DNA from: Synaphobranchus kaupii
Taxonomy: Eukaryota > Chordata > Actinopteri > Anguilliformes > Synaphobranchidae
Reading direction: 5' to 3'
NCBI GenBank assembly: GCA_029718625.1
Contig: CM056380.1
Location: 109,104,950-109,168,949 of the forward strand
DNA length: 64,000 nt
Shown here: piece by piece, positions 1-12,700 of the stretch
Layout: each line of letters starts with the position of its first letter
Numbering within the stretch: the stretch's first letter is position 1
Notes under the pieces: generated by a model
The model's input: the letters and a program-made list of their open reading frames with translations, nothing else
Database searches by the model: none
What the model was told of the DNA's origin: nothing
Position numbers and translations under genes: made by a program

Positions 1-178
1 TCTCTCGCTCTCACTCTCTCTCTCACTTTCTCTCTCTCTCTTGCTCTCACTTTCTCTCTATTTCTCGCTCTCTCTTGCTCTCACTTTCTCGCTCTCTCAC
101 TCCCTGTCTCTCTCTCTTTCTCTCTCTCTCTCGCTCGCTCGCTCGCTCTCTCTCGCTCTCTCGCTCTCTCTCTCTCAC
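1..178. repeat. CT-rich microsatellite
   Basis: Almost pure pyrimidine (tctctc with scattered tcgctc and tcactt variants), running off the left window edge. The small reading frame across it is Ser/Leu repeat only and is not a gene. Confidence 0.9.
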
Positions 179-682
179 ATTCACATTAATTATTCAGAGG
201 GCTTCTGCCCTCATGTAATCTGTGCTTTTAATTAAGGCAGCTTTTTAGGACCAATTAATGAAGCGTTCAATCTGGGGCAGCCAATCACTCAGAGGGGGCT
301 ATAGCACTTGTCTCGTCCCACACTCCTGTGGCAGCCAATCAGATGAAAGAGCATTTCACAGGTCTCCAGCTCGGCAGGAGGTGGTCTAATTATTGCGCTT
401 TTATGTGATTTTCTGTGCAGCTGTGCGAAGCTTCCTGTAGTCTGAGGTGACCCTACAGACTCTCTGCTGGCTCTCTGACACAGCACAGCCCAGCAACAGT
501 GCGGGATATTTTAATCACACTGCTCTCTGCACTGTATCATGTGTTGGTGGGCGGGGGCATTTTATTAGAAATATTGACTAGCCGCACACTCGCGGTTCCA
601 GATGCAAAGTAATATTATTTATTTCTGATGTTTTGGGGGCATGTTATTATCAGAACGGAGGGGTGAGGCAGAGCATCTGTGT
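179..682. other. Unique sequence, no gene seen
   Basis: Ordinary-looking single-copy DNA between two repeats. Short reading frames on either strand show no recognisable domain, and I see no exon-like segment with matching splice sites. Confidence 0.5.
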
Positions 683-3016
683 AGAGTTGCAGGAGAGAGT
701 TGCAGTAGAATGAGTTGCAGGAGAGAGTTGCAGTAGAGTTGCAGTAGAATGAGTTGCAGTAGAATTGCAGTAGAATGTCTTGCAGTAGAATGAGTTGCAG
801 TAGAATTGCAGTAGAGTTGCAGTAGAATGAGTTGCAGTAGAGTTACAGTAGAATGAGTTGCAGTAGAATGAGTTGCAGTAGAATTGCAGTAGAATGAGTT
901 GCAGTAGAGTTGCAGTAGAATGAGTTGCAGTAGAGTTGCAGTAGAATGAGTTGCAGTAGAGTTGCAGTAGAATGAGTTGCAGTAGAATTGCAGTAGAATG
1001 AGTTGCAGTAGAGTTGCAGTAGAATGAGTTGCAGTAGAGTTACAGTAGAATGAGTTGCAGTAGAATGGGTTGCAGTAGAGTTGCAGTAGAATGAGTTGCA
1101 GTAGAATTGCAGTAGAATGAGTTGCAGTAGAGTTACAGTAGAATGAGTTGCAGTAGAGTTACAGTAGAATGAGTTGCAGTAGAGTTGCAGTAAAATGAGC
1201 TGCAGTAGAGTTGCAGTAGAATGAGTTGCAGTAGAGTTACAGTAGAATGAGTTGCAGTAGAATGAGTTCCAGTAGAGTTGCAGTAGAATGAGTTGCAGTA
1301 GAGTTGCAGTAGAATGAGTTGCAGTAGAGTTACAGTAGAATGAGTTGCAGTAGAAGGAGTTCCAGTAGAGTTGCAGTAGAATGAGTTGCAGTAGAATTGC
1401 AGTAGAATGAGTTGCAGTAGAGTTGCAGTAGAATGAGTTGCAGTAGAGTTACAGTAGAATGAGTTGCAGTAGAATGAGTTCCAGTAGAGTTGCAGTAGAA
1501 TGAGTTGCAGTAGAGTTGCAGTAGAATGAGTTGCAGTAGAGTTACAGTAGAATGAGTTGCAGTAGAAGGAGTTCCAGTAGAGTTGCAGTAGAATGAGTTG
1601 CAGTAGAATTGCAGTAGAATGAGTTGCAGTAGAATTGCAGTAGAATGAGTTGCAGTAGAGTTACAGTAGAATGAGTTGCAGTAGAGTTACAGTAGAATGA
1701 GTTGCAGGAGAGAGTTACAGTAGAATGAGTTGAAGTAGAATTGCAGTAGAATGAGTTGTATGAGAGAGTTGCAGTAGAATGAGTTTCAGTAGAATTGTAG
1801 TGGAATGAGTTGCAGTAGAGTTACAGTAGAATGAGTTGCAGTAGAGTTACAGTAGAATGAGTTGCAGGAGAGAGTTACAGTAGAATGGGTTGAAGTAGAG
1901 TTGCAGTAGAATGAGTTGCAGTAGAGTTGCAGTAGAATGAGTTGTAGGAGAGAGTTGCAGTAGAATTAATTTCAGTAGAATTGTAGTGGAATGAGTTGCA
2001 GTAGAGTTACAGTAGAATGAGTTGCAGGAGAGAGTTACAGTAGAATGAGTTGAAGTAGAGTTGCAGTAGAATGAGTTGCAGTAGAGTTGCAGTAGAATGA
2101 GTTGTAGGAGAGAGTTGCAGTAGAATGAATTTCAGTAGAATTGTAGTGGAATGAGTTGCAGTAGAGTTACAGTAGAATGAGTTGTAGTACAGTTACAGTA
2201 GAATGAGTTGCAGGAGAGAGTTACAGTAGAATGAGTTGAAGTAGAGTTGCAGTAGAATGAGTTGCAGTAGAGTTGCAGTAGAATGAGTTGTAGGAGAGAG
2301 TTGCAGTAGAATGAATTTCAGTAGAATTGTAGTGGAATGAGTTGCAGTAGAGTTACTGTAGAATGAGTTTCAGTAGAGTTGCAGTAGAATGAGTTGCAGT
2401 AGAATTGCAGTAGAATGAGTTGCAGTAGAGTTACAGTAGAATGAGTTGCAGTAGAGTTAGAGTAGAATGAGTTGCAGGAGAGAGTTACAGTAGAATGAGT
2501 TGCAGTAGAGAGTTACAGTAGAATGAGTTGCAGTAGAATTGCAGTAGAATGAGTTGCAGGAGAGAGTTGCAGTAGAATTAGTTGCACCCCCCCCCCCCCC
2601 AAAAGATGGAATGTTTTACATAGAATGAGTTGTAGGAGAGAGTTGCAGTAGAATGAGTTTCAGTAGAATTGTAGTGGAATGAGTTGCAGTATAGTTACAG
2701 TAGAATGAGTTGCAGTAGAATGAGCTGGAGAGAGTTGCAGTAGAATGAGTTTCAGTAGAATTATAGTGGAATGAGTTGCAGTAGAGTTGCAGTAGAATGA
2801 GTTGCAGTAGAGTTGCAGTAGAATGAGTTGCAGTAGAGTTACAGTAGAATGAGTTGCAGTAGAGTTGCAGTAGAATGAGTTGCAGTAGAGTTGCAGTAGA
2901 ATGAGTTGCAGTAGAGTTGCAGTAGAATGAGTTGCAGTAGAGTTGCAGTAGAATGAGTTGCAGTAGAATTGCAGTAGAATGAGTTGCAGGAGAGAGTTGC
3001 AGTAGAATTAGTTGCA
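683..3016. repeat. Minisatellite, gttgcagtagaat units
   Basis: About 2.3 kb of head-to-tail units built from gagttgcagtagaat and gagttgcagtagagt variants, in a roughly 26-bp double unit. A C-tract module (2587-2600) followed by gatggaatgttttaca lies inside the array and recurs at its right edge (3017-3037), so the edge was once duplicated into the array. Asn/Ser/Thr-rich frames on the minus strand are products of the repeat. Confidence 0.95.
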
Positions 3017-3037
3017 CCCCCCCCCCCCCCCCCCCCC

Positions 3038-5142
3038 AAAGATGGAATGTTTTACATGGCCCCCAAGGCTCAGATAAGTACCATTAGAATCACTCTTGTG
3101 ATGCACTGTCAGTGCTTTTCTCTGCTGCTTCAGTTTCCTGTTTTACTGTGGTGTGACTAAAAACCCAGGGAAGCGTTTTACTCACGCCTGACCTGGGGCT
3201 GTCAGCTGGGCTCTGTACAGCCTCGGGCGGGGGGGGGGGAACACCCCCAGCCCTGAAGAGCCACTGTGGATGTAATGTAATGGATGCGTTTACTGCTGGG
3301 ATTGCGGGAGCACACACAAATGAGCGCCGTTATCAGTGCGTGCAAAATAATTTCCGCTTTTCCAACTGTGTGAGGGGATTTCAGGGAGGCGGAGTGCAGT
3401 GCACCATGTGAGGGGAAAAACAGCTGGACAATCTCACAACGTCGCTCTGCTTTCTCTCACACAAATACGGCACAGAAAACCAGCCGCACATCCTAATGAA
3501 ATCTCCTCCCTCTGGACATCCTAATAAATACATTTGTGGACTTTTCCAAGTGAAAACACACAGTGTAAATTACAGGACCTGCAGTCCAAGGGAGCGCTCT
3601 ATTTGATATAGATGGAAACTGACGGCTAGGATTCATTGATGAAATGTGCCATGTGAACCAGCACAACCCAGATGGTAAATATATTTATAACACAAGTTTT
3701 CCTTTCTCACCTGTCAGAGTACATATTGGCTGGAAAAGTGAAATGAATGATATGTTGACACAGTTCGGCACCGTGTCACCTTCATTGCTTTTCATGAAAC
3801 TGGTTAGAGAGCTGGTTACACCTCAGTCTCTCTGAATTAAACTGAAATCATTGGTTTTCTCCTGGTCTGAAGAGGGAAAACTCCACCTTAGAGCTGCTGG
3901 GAATCACATTGCCATAAAAGCCTCAGAATTCCAGGGAATAATATCAGCCTCAGAACTCCAGGGAATCATATCAACCCCAGAATTCCAGGTAATCAATATC
4001 AGCCTCAGAATTCACTAAAATAATGGGAATGAGGGAACAGGACCGGACCTGTTGAGTTTGTGTTTGCTGTGTTTTTAAGCAGCTGGTGGTTCTAATTGAC
4101 TTTATTGACCCATGCAAACAACTAGCTTGCTTTTTTTGAACAAATATTTTGTGAACAACAATGTAAATAATGGTTTGTTTATCTTTACAGTACTTATGCA
4201 AATTACATATAAACATACCATGCACTTCAAACCTCCTACGCACATATGACCCACATAAAATGTCTCTCTGAGATAAATTCTCCATGAGCCGTTCAAACAC
4301 ATGATTCCATAATGTGTGAAGTGGGTTATTTGCTGGCTAATTATTCCAATTGAAACAGATCTTTGGGAAACTTGCTTTCATCTGTGAAAAACTGCATTTA
4401 AATTGAGAGAAATCCCTGCATGCACCAACAGGGGAATATCCAAATATCTGTTTATCATTTGATCATGCTGACATTTTAGGGTAAAATGTGGATGTTTAAA
4501 AACTACAAGAAACAACACTTTTGCCTACATTTTTTATCAGCTAATACTTTGTACATTGATTTATTAAACACAAGAAATAAGAGACAATTGCTTAAGAAAT
4601 CAGTGATGGTTAAGTCACAAACTGAATCCTCAAATGGAGTTCTGTCCCGCGTGTCACTGCCCAAATTCTCAACACTGTTACAGTTTCATTGATCAGCAAA
4701 TTTAACAGAACTCAGACACATAGAGGTCTGTCTTAGCAGAGTGCTGTCTGTCATCCCTCAGGCATTTCCACTCAAAAGGCCTCTGAATGCTTCCAGACAA
4801 ATCCTCAAACAGCCCAAGGGTGTGTCCCAATAGTCGAAAAATGCCACCTTTCCTCCTCCACTACCACCTCCTCTACTCCGTGCCCCGGAAACCGATCTTT
4901 GTGTTTTAATCTAATGTCGCTGATTACATCTTAATTACATATTAATGGTTACATATTAATTAATATCTCAACGTAAACCGCAATGTCAGGTACATTGGAT
5001 TCTGTACATGCAAATACTTGTACTCAAAACGTTCAGGCAGTTTTGCATATTTCCGGGTAGGAGAGGAGTGGTAGTGGGGGAGTGGAGGTGGGGAGGTGGG
5101 GAGGTGGGGAGTGAAGAATATTGGGACGCACCCCAAGTAAAG
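3038..5142. other. Intergenic unique DNA, no gene seen
   Basis: AT-rich single-copy sequence with a G-run near 3228-3239 and a short three-copy motif (cagaattccaggga type) at about 3925-4010. The frames at 3644-3835, 3971-4300 and 4486-4692 have no domain, no similarity I recognise and no splice context. Confidence 0.5.
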
Positions 5143-5535
5143 CCCTGATCATTCCTCTGTGACTCTGACTCTGACTCACTGAGCCCTGATCATTCCTCTA
5201 TGACTCTGACTCACTGAGCCCTGATCATTCCTCTATGACTCTGACTCACTGAGCCCTGATCATTCCTGTATGACTCTGACTCACTGAGCCCTGATCATTC
5301 CTCTGTGACTCTGACTCACTGAGCCCTGATCATTCCTCTGTGACTCTGACTCACTGAGCCCTGATCATTCCTGTATGACTCTGACTCACTGAGCCCTGAT
5401 CATTCCTCTGTGACTCTGACTCACTGAGCCCTGATCATTCCTCTGTGACTCTGACTCACTGAGCCCTGATCATTCCTCTTTGGCTCTGACTCACTGAGCC
5501 CTGATCATTCCTCTGTGGCTATGACTCTGACTTGT
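5143..5535. repeat. 35-bp minisatellite (gagccctgatcattcctc)
   Basis: About eleven tandem copies of a 35-bp unit containing gagccctgatcattcctc and tgactctgactcact. Copies differ mainly at one position (ctctgtg, ctctatg, ctgtatg). Confidence 0.93.
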
Positions 5536-6689
5536 GAATGGAGACTTGTAAATGTATATAATAACGCAGTATAAAAACATGAATATGTCTAGTATGTTAA
5601 TGCTCTCATAATGCAGTCAGTTTTGGTGGTTAATTCCTCTGACAGACATTGCAGCGATGGATTCATTCGTTTTTGGGTATTACGTTTGATTTGAATGAGA
5701 GGAAATAGGTTGGGATGTTTTATCAATACGTTCAAAAGACTTTTGCTGGTCCAGTTAAGTGCAAAAATTATTAATTATTTCTGAAATTCTTGACAGAGAT
5801 CTCGAGAAACTTGCTGATGTTTGGGCATAATGTCGGGTTGCAGAAAGGAAGATGTATATTAAATATGTATATTAATCATATTTTGTTTGACAGTAAATGC
5901 CATTTTATGGGGTTTTTTCCACATCACATTCCCCTTAGCCGAAGATAATAGGCGCCAATCTCTAATGATGGTCTTCTATCATGTTTCAGCCATGAGTGTC
6001 TTTAAGACTCTGAATGAAATAAACCCTGAGAACAAAATGAAGACAAAACACTCATTAATCTACAAATCATAACTATTTTCCCTGAATATAGCAATATAAC
6101 AGTCCAATTAAAAACCAGTGGGAAAAGATATCAACCACCGTGCAAGAAGAACACCTGGTGAGACGGAGCAGATGAAGCAGGTTATGGCCGGCTGGATGAG
6201 GAAGGGAAGCACGTTTAAAATGTAGAATAGATCGGCTGTAATGTTCTGTGTCGCTGCTGCACAGAAAATGAAAGCGTTCATTAATCATTCTGTAAAAACA
6301 CCTCTGGAAATGACGCTTCGTACAGCTGTGATTTCTGATACTCTGAGAAATTTGTCTAAACGCTGGTTCCTGTTAATAGAATTTTATCAGGAGGAGCATG
6401 CTTCTAAAGAGAGACAGAGCTCTTCCCCAGACGAGGGCTGAGTATCAGAGTAAATCCCTGGTGATTAAAGATTCTGCTTGTTCCTCATATTTTCATTAAA
6501 GGTGGCGAATAGGTGAAATGGGGAGTCCCACGCTTTAGGACACATTAAGCAGAGCTGTACTGCCTGCAACAGCCCCAAAACACATAAACATTTAGGACCT
6601 TCAGTGTTAATAGTGTGTAACAAATAAATTATGGTCCTGCCACATATGTCACTGGGTATCCGTGGGAAATAGTTTTTTTAGACTCACAG
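5536..6689. other. Unique DNA, no gene seen
   Basis: AT-rich single-copy sequence. Short frames at 5887-6072 and 6241-6441 show no domain and no conserved residues. Confidence 0.45.
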
Positions 6690-7138
6690 TAAATCTGGGG
6701 CACTGTGGAGGTAATCAACACTGTGGGCACTCATCACTGTGGGGACTCAACACTGTGGGGGACTCATCACTGTGAGGACTCATCACTATGGAGACGTATC
6801 ACTGTTTGGGACTCATCACTGTGAGGACTCATCACTATGGAGACTTATCACTGTGAGGACTCAACACTGTGGAGCCTCATCACTGTGGGGGACTCATCAC
6901 TGTGGGAGACTCATTACTGTGGGGGACTCATCACTTTGAGGACTCATAACTATGGAGATGCATCACTATGGAGACTAATCACTGTGGGGAACTCATCACT
7001 TTGAGGCCTCATCACTGTGGGGGACTCATCACTATGGAGATGCATCACTGTGGGGGACTCATCACTATGGAGAGTCATCACTTTGAGGACTCGTCACTAT
7101 GGAGACTTATCACTGTGGAGGACTCATCACTGTGGGGG
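6690..7138. repeat. Minisatellite, actcatcactgtggg units
   Basis: Irregular 17-18 bp units of the type ggactcatcactgtgggg with ctatgga and ctttgag variants. The array is interrupted by the element at 7141-7766 and two or three more units of the same family resume at 7769-7803, so it was once continuous. Confidence 0.9.
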
Positions 7139-7140
7139 AT

Positions 7141-7766
7141 CTCCAAATCAATTAAATGTATTTTGTATAGCGCTTCTTACAGAGTACTGTCACAAAGATG
7201 CTGTACAGAGAAACAGAAGGAGAATTGGGCAAAAACCAGGCCTGCCCTTACAAAAAAGAAGTTTATTCAAGTGTGCTATTAGTATACTTCTTTTAAACTA
7301 AAAATAAGTGAGTATGCTTTCAGTTTACTTTTTATGGACTTATCAGATATATACTAAACAAAATTATACTTAAGTATACTTGGCTTATACTGACAAGTAT
7401 ACAGAAAAGTTTAAGTATACTTACAAGTATACTACTAGTACATTGATATTAGTTTACTTACTACATAAAGTATACTTGGGAAATATACTTGAACTTTACT
7501 TAAGTTTACTTAATAAAATTAACTTTAAGTATACTTTTTTTTGGTAAGGGTGAACCACCGAACAGCAAACGAGGTAAAAACTCCCCGGTGGGAAGAAAAA
7601 CACTCAAACAGTGGCCAGAAAAAACTCCCCAATGGGAAGAAATCTTGGAAGGAACCTGGCTAGAGAGGGGGGGGCGCATCCTTCGCTGGCCGGCCCGGTT
7701 TAAACTAAAGGTAGAATGGATGGTAACAGAATCTAATGAGGGATCTAACACAGCAAATAATTTATA
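7141..7766 (+). mobile_element. SINE-like dispersed repeat, interrupted
   Basis: The left part (7147-7243) matches 12517-12610 over about 95 bp, including tgtatagcgctt and the ggcaaaaaccaggcc region. The right part (7551-7760) holds the aaaactccc-type and ctggctagagagg segments typical of this common fish repeat. It lies between two halves of one minisatellite and is split by an AT-rich insertion at 7245-7550. Assignment to a named SINE family was not possible by eye. Confidence 0.6.
7245..7550. mobile_element. MITE with cccttac terminal repeats
   Basis: A 306-bp AT-rich segment beginning cccttacaaaaaag and ending with the imperfect reverse complement (ttttttggtaaggg). Its interior is rich in aagtatact palindromes. 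It has no coding capacity. It sits inside the SINE-like repeat, so it is the youngest of three nested layers. Superfamily is uncertain because the target duplication is not obvious. Confidence 0.6.
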
Positions 7767-7803
7767 TTAGAAACTCATCACTGTGGGGGACTCATCACTA
7801 TGA

Positions 7804-9509
7804 CCCTTCAGACTCTGTGGAGTATTGTAGTCTCTTCATTTGTAGCTCTGAGAGGCTGCAATGTAGAGGCAGATTAACTTCCTCCTCTGGCCTGCCTGTA
7901 AGACTTCACCCTCCTGCCTGCTGAGAGGCAAATCTCTCAAAGCCACAGACAATACAGAAAGGCCTTCACTGAGCACTTTCACAGATCTGTGAATCTGCTT
8001 ATTTATACTGCATCCCGACCTGACCCTCCCATCCAATCAGAACTCAGTCCGACCACTTACTGCAGGAAGAGACTTTCTATGAACTCTCAGCACCAGGTAA
8101 TATTTATAATAAAAAAAACAACATTGGTTACCTAAGAGCAAAATAATTAAAGGAGGATGTTGTAACAACAGCACTTAAGGGTCGCACAGTAAAACTTGTC
8201 CTGGGAGGGAAAACAATGCGTTCTTTTATGGTTCTGACCTCCTGTCCCAGACGCTCACAATTACCTGTCAGCTCCTCTAAGGAGCACGTCACGATTCCTG
8301 CAGGTTTGCATGTTACATGTTACAACAGTATTATAGATTGTGTGGTAGCATATTTAAACATGTCAAATATATCCAGCAGTGCTATAGTTAAACATATGAG
8401 TCATGATTGCTGATCATTACAGTGCTGTAGCTAATCAGGCGGTAAATGTATGTTGTAAAACATCATTGTTGGGGAAAATTAGATATCCATACAGTAGGAA
8501 AGAGATGTGATGCATTGATTGTATAGCCCGTGTGACCCATACAGAACACACACTTAATTACATTAGTGGTTTCAGTGTGCCTGCAAGCTGTTTTTCAGTC
8601 ATTAGCGTTTAGCACCGGGGAAATATGTCTAATCGCCTGGCACTGAATGAGCACCGAATCGATCTGCGGCGTTAGAACACGTGGCAATCTGTACTGCGGT
8701 TAGCAAATGCTGTTTCTTCCTATTGGTCAGGAAATAAATCACAGACGCGTGAAGCCACGCCCTTGCTACAGACGTGAACCAAAACTCCGCCCTTACTGAG
8801 AGCCTGAGCCACAGATGTTAAATTAAACCCAGGTACCGTTAATATGCAGAAAGGTGTGCTGAGTTTGGTTCTTTTGCAGAAAGGTGCCACATAATATATG
8901 CTGGCGGGGGCATTAACTCTATACTTTATTATTTTACATTCCTCTTTTACAGAAGCAGTGGTTCTTTTGGGGGGTAAAATGGTTGTGCACCAACTTGGAC
9001 TCAAACTGGCAACCTTAAAAGCTCTATTCCTTAGCTGCGGTGTAATTTGCAGCCCTGCAGCACTGGAATTATGCATGCATGATTCTATCCTTCGTCGGAA
9101 CATTCCATTGCCTGCATTTCACTAGAGAAACGAGCAGCACATCAGTGGGAGTAGTGTAGTATTAATGGATTGTATGTAAACATGCTCTGTCACTCTGAAT
9201 AAGACTCTGTGCTAAATGCTGAGGTGTGAATGTTACAGGCCTGCAGCGGTGACTGCAGGGGTTTGCTTTGAGGGTCCGTTCTGCGTAGCAGGGGGTTTTG
9301 AGTGACAGCTGGAGAGGACGGGTGATGAGGAGAGGGAGCGTGTGTTTGTTTTACCATTCGGAGCATCCATCCCATACAGCCAGGAGCAAACAAAACCCCA
9401 AAGACTGTTTCCTGCAACAGCAGCGCTGCGCTGTCAACTCATATAAGTTGGGAGGAACTGTACACTACAAAAACTCCCAAAGCCCTGCTGTTAGTGTAGG
9501 ATGTGCTGT
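7804..9509. other. Unique DNA, no gene seen
   Basis: Single-copy sequence with no recognisable gene. Short opposing frames at 8720-9103 and 8898-9125 overlap each other and look like chance. Confidence 0.4.
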
Positions 9510-9780
9510 AATTAGCCCCGTTGTGTTAATGCAGCCCCATCATGCTAATGTACCCCGTCACGCTAATGTAGCCCCATCACGCTAATGTACCACCGTCGCG
9601 CTAATGTAGCCCCGTCATGCTAATGTAGTCCCGTAATGCTAATGTAGCCCCGCAATATTAATTTACCCGCATCATGCTAATTTACCCCCATCATGCTAAT
9701 GTAGCCCCGTCATGCCACCGTCATGCTAATGTAGCCCCGCAATGCTAATGTACCAGCGTCATGCTTATGTAGCGTGCTGT
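9510..9780. repeat. Degenerate repeat, catgctaatgtagccccg
   Basis: Roughly fifteen imperfect copies of an 18-19 bp unit (catgctaatgtagccccg) with substitutions and short deletions. It is much more diverged than the other arrays in the window. Confidence 0.85.
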
Positions 9781-12700
9781 CCTCTCCCTCCTTGGCTGGA
9801 GAAATGAAGGTGCTTTTAATGGTCAGTGGAGCTGCAAGCCAGAAAGAGAGCAGGAGTGCGTACCGAGGTGAGCAAGGCTGGCTGGTCCTCCATTAGGCAA
9901 CGTGGGACAGGCACTGGCAGCGTGTTTGGACACTTATTACTGTATATTCTCCTGACACCTGCACTCTCCAGACGGGTTTTATAGTGTTGGCATATTTATA
10001 TTTTTATAACCCAGATGTACTCACATTTGTACGTCAGGCTTATGCTGATTTTTATGCTGATTTTAAACAGGGTATTTTGAGTGCCTTAGTTTCGTGCCAG
10101 GGAAGGTGCTATTGCACTGGAGTCTATGGTGCAGTGCACAGTCTGCACCACCCACAGACTGGCTAGCAGGGAGGCTCCTTCCTCCTCCTCCTGTCTCCCT
10201 TCCTCTTCTTCCTCCCTCTTCTCTTAGCCTGCTGTCCCGCTCTCTTTTGTGTCTGGGGGAAGCTGATGCTATCTTGTGCTACTTAAAGATTTTGGGGGGC
10301 ACAGTCGGTGCCCTTTTAATCTCCCTGCTTCTCCTGCTAGCATGCCGTGGCCTTGGGACTGGAGGAATGCTTTGTGCTTTTCCTCAAAATCTTCCCCCCT
10401 TTATTAATCTTTTCAGGGCATGGGGGGGCGGGGCAGACACCTGGCAGAACACAAGGAAATCTCGCAGGCGAATTGGCTCTGTCTGCAGGTCACAAATAAT
10501 CAATGTCAGATATTGGATGTGCGAAAGATCTGTGGTTTCTCTGTTTAGAAGAGGTGGGGCTGAGTTCAGGCTGCGTCCCTCTGATCAGGCACCCATATTG
10601 GTGATGTAACATTGCCACGAATGGCATTAAAGGGGCAGTTCACCCAAAATTGGAATTTTGATATGTTTCTACGTATCCAGAGTGATATCTATCCATCCAG
10701 GTAGTTTCGCTGAGAACTCACTGGTTTTATAGATATCCACTGTAGCTCACTGTGATATCACCCTGATAGAACGGACCTTGAGGCGCTCAAAGCACCAAAG
10801 CAATGTATATTTGAAAAAAACATCTCTTTCTAAATATAATGACACTGTTACTCAGAAACATCCACAGACCTTGTTGTGCATGTTTTCTTTTTTTTTCGAA
10901 AACTACTTTCTACCAAAATAAGCCAACTGTATATCCATGCAAAGTATCAACTAAAGCACGCCATTATTCTAGGGTGCACTGTGTTGGCATAAACTCCAGA
11001 ATACTGGCATGTTTTGGTTAAGACTTTGCGCGTATACGGATACCTGTCCATCACCTGCCTACACAACAAAAATACCAGTGTAAATCTAACACTGCTGGTG
11101 TACACCACGGTCTCATATAAACACCCTTGGGTGTTAAATGTGCACCACCATTTTTGCTGTGTAGCAACCCCCTTCCCCCATTTCATAAACTAAAACCTGG
11201 AACCATATCTCAAAAGCCCGCGTCATGGCAGGAAATATTATGTTTTTTTTATGAGGATGATGGTCATTAAAACAGCGTGGCCCGTTTTCCCGTACAGTCC
11301 CAGTGCAAAGCTGTGTGAAATAGGCTGGAAGGCACTCTGAAAGGGGAAGTGTGCCATCTAGTGGCGCCCTCGGAATTACAATCACGACGGAGGCGGACAG
11401 TTATGACAAAGTAGGCCAAATAAACGGAGAAATTCTTCCACTTGCTGCATTCTACATTGTAACCATTTACGTGATTACGAAGTCAAAGACCACAAATACC
11501 TAATTATCTTAATTTTAAAAATTCAGTAGTGTATGGATTTTTCTGTCCCAAGGCGGCTGCTAATCTCTTCATGTAGCTACATCTTTTATATGTTGCATCT
11601 ATTTTGTAATAAGCCCTGAGGTTGATTAATAGAACGTTTGACGTTCTAAAGAAGGTGAATCATAAACTGGGGTGAAATATGAATTAAGGTCCTGGTTGAG
11701 CGTCTCGGGAACATTGTGCTGCTGAGAATTTTTGAGACACTGGTCATTTTTTTACGAGACATGACGTAAATTGCGTAGGGCTTGGCAGCGGTTGATGGAT
11801 GGAGTCCTGCTCACCGTGGCTGTAAATGTTACCGAGATGTCGGGTGGCCGCAGCCGAAGGTACCAGGAGACGATCGCTGCTGCTGCGCTCGCGCTATATG
11901 TGATTTGTCACTCGTGCGGCTCCAGCCAGACGGCGTTTTCCGCGTGCTCGCGGTAAATCTCCGTAATTAACCATTACTACCGACCTGCCCCCATTTCTCA
12001 CTGTTCCATTTGATCAGAGCAGGTCGTCTCCAGAGAAGCACTATAGGCTGTATTTTACTCTTCAGCGGTCTGTTTAACTCCTGCTTCATCACCTGTGTAC
12101 ATCATGATGATCATCACGCCTGGCCAATGCCCTGCAATCACACTAAACACAAATTAATCGCTTGTTGGAGACGGAAAAAAAAAATGTCGGTCTCATATAA
12201 TGGCTTCCCCAGTTTGATGCTCTTTTATGTATAACATGTAGATCATGCAACCTGTCATGTTTCACAGTTCTGTATTTCACTTAACTGCAGTGTAGGACTA
12301 TTTTTGCATTGCCATTTCCATATGAGTGTGAAGTGACATTGCTAACCTGTTTGTGGCTAAAGGGAAATGCAGTCGCTTTGAGTTTCAACAGCAGAATGAT
12401 TTTTTGTTATATGTAGCACTGGACACCTCTGTTCAAGAGGGAGTAAAAACCACAGAGATAATACAGAAGACTGCATCATCTGAAACTAAATATACCTATT
12501 TATTAACTATAATATAATTCAATTTTATTTGTATAGCGCTTTTTACAGAGAACTGTCACAAAGACGCTGCACAGGGAAACAGGAGGAAAATTGAGCAAAA
12601 AACCAGGCCTTAGCCTATATGGGCATGCTCTATATTGTTGAACATTTTCCACTGTCATTATTTTGTTTTCTTTGTGTTTCTAAGTCCTTCTTTATCATTG

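Noticed and set aside
10094..10609. 171-residue plus-strand frame with a Leu-rich stretch
   Set aside because: No recognised domain, no splice context and no second supporting feature; the hydrophobic run comes from pyrimidine-rich DNA.
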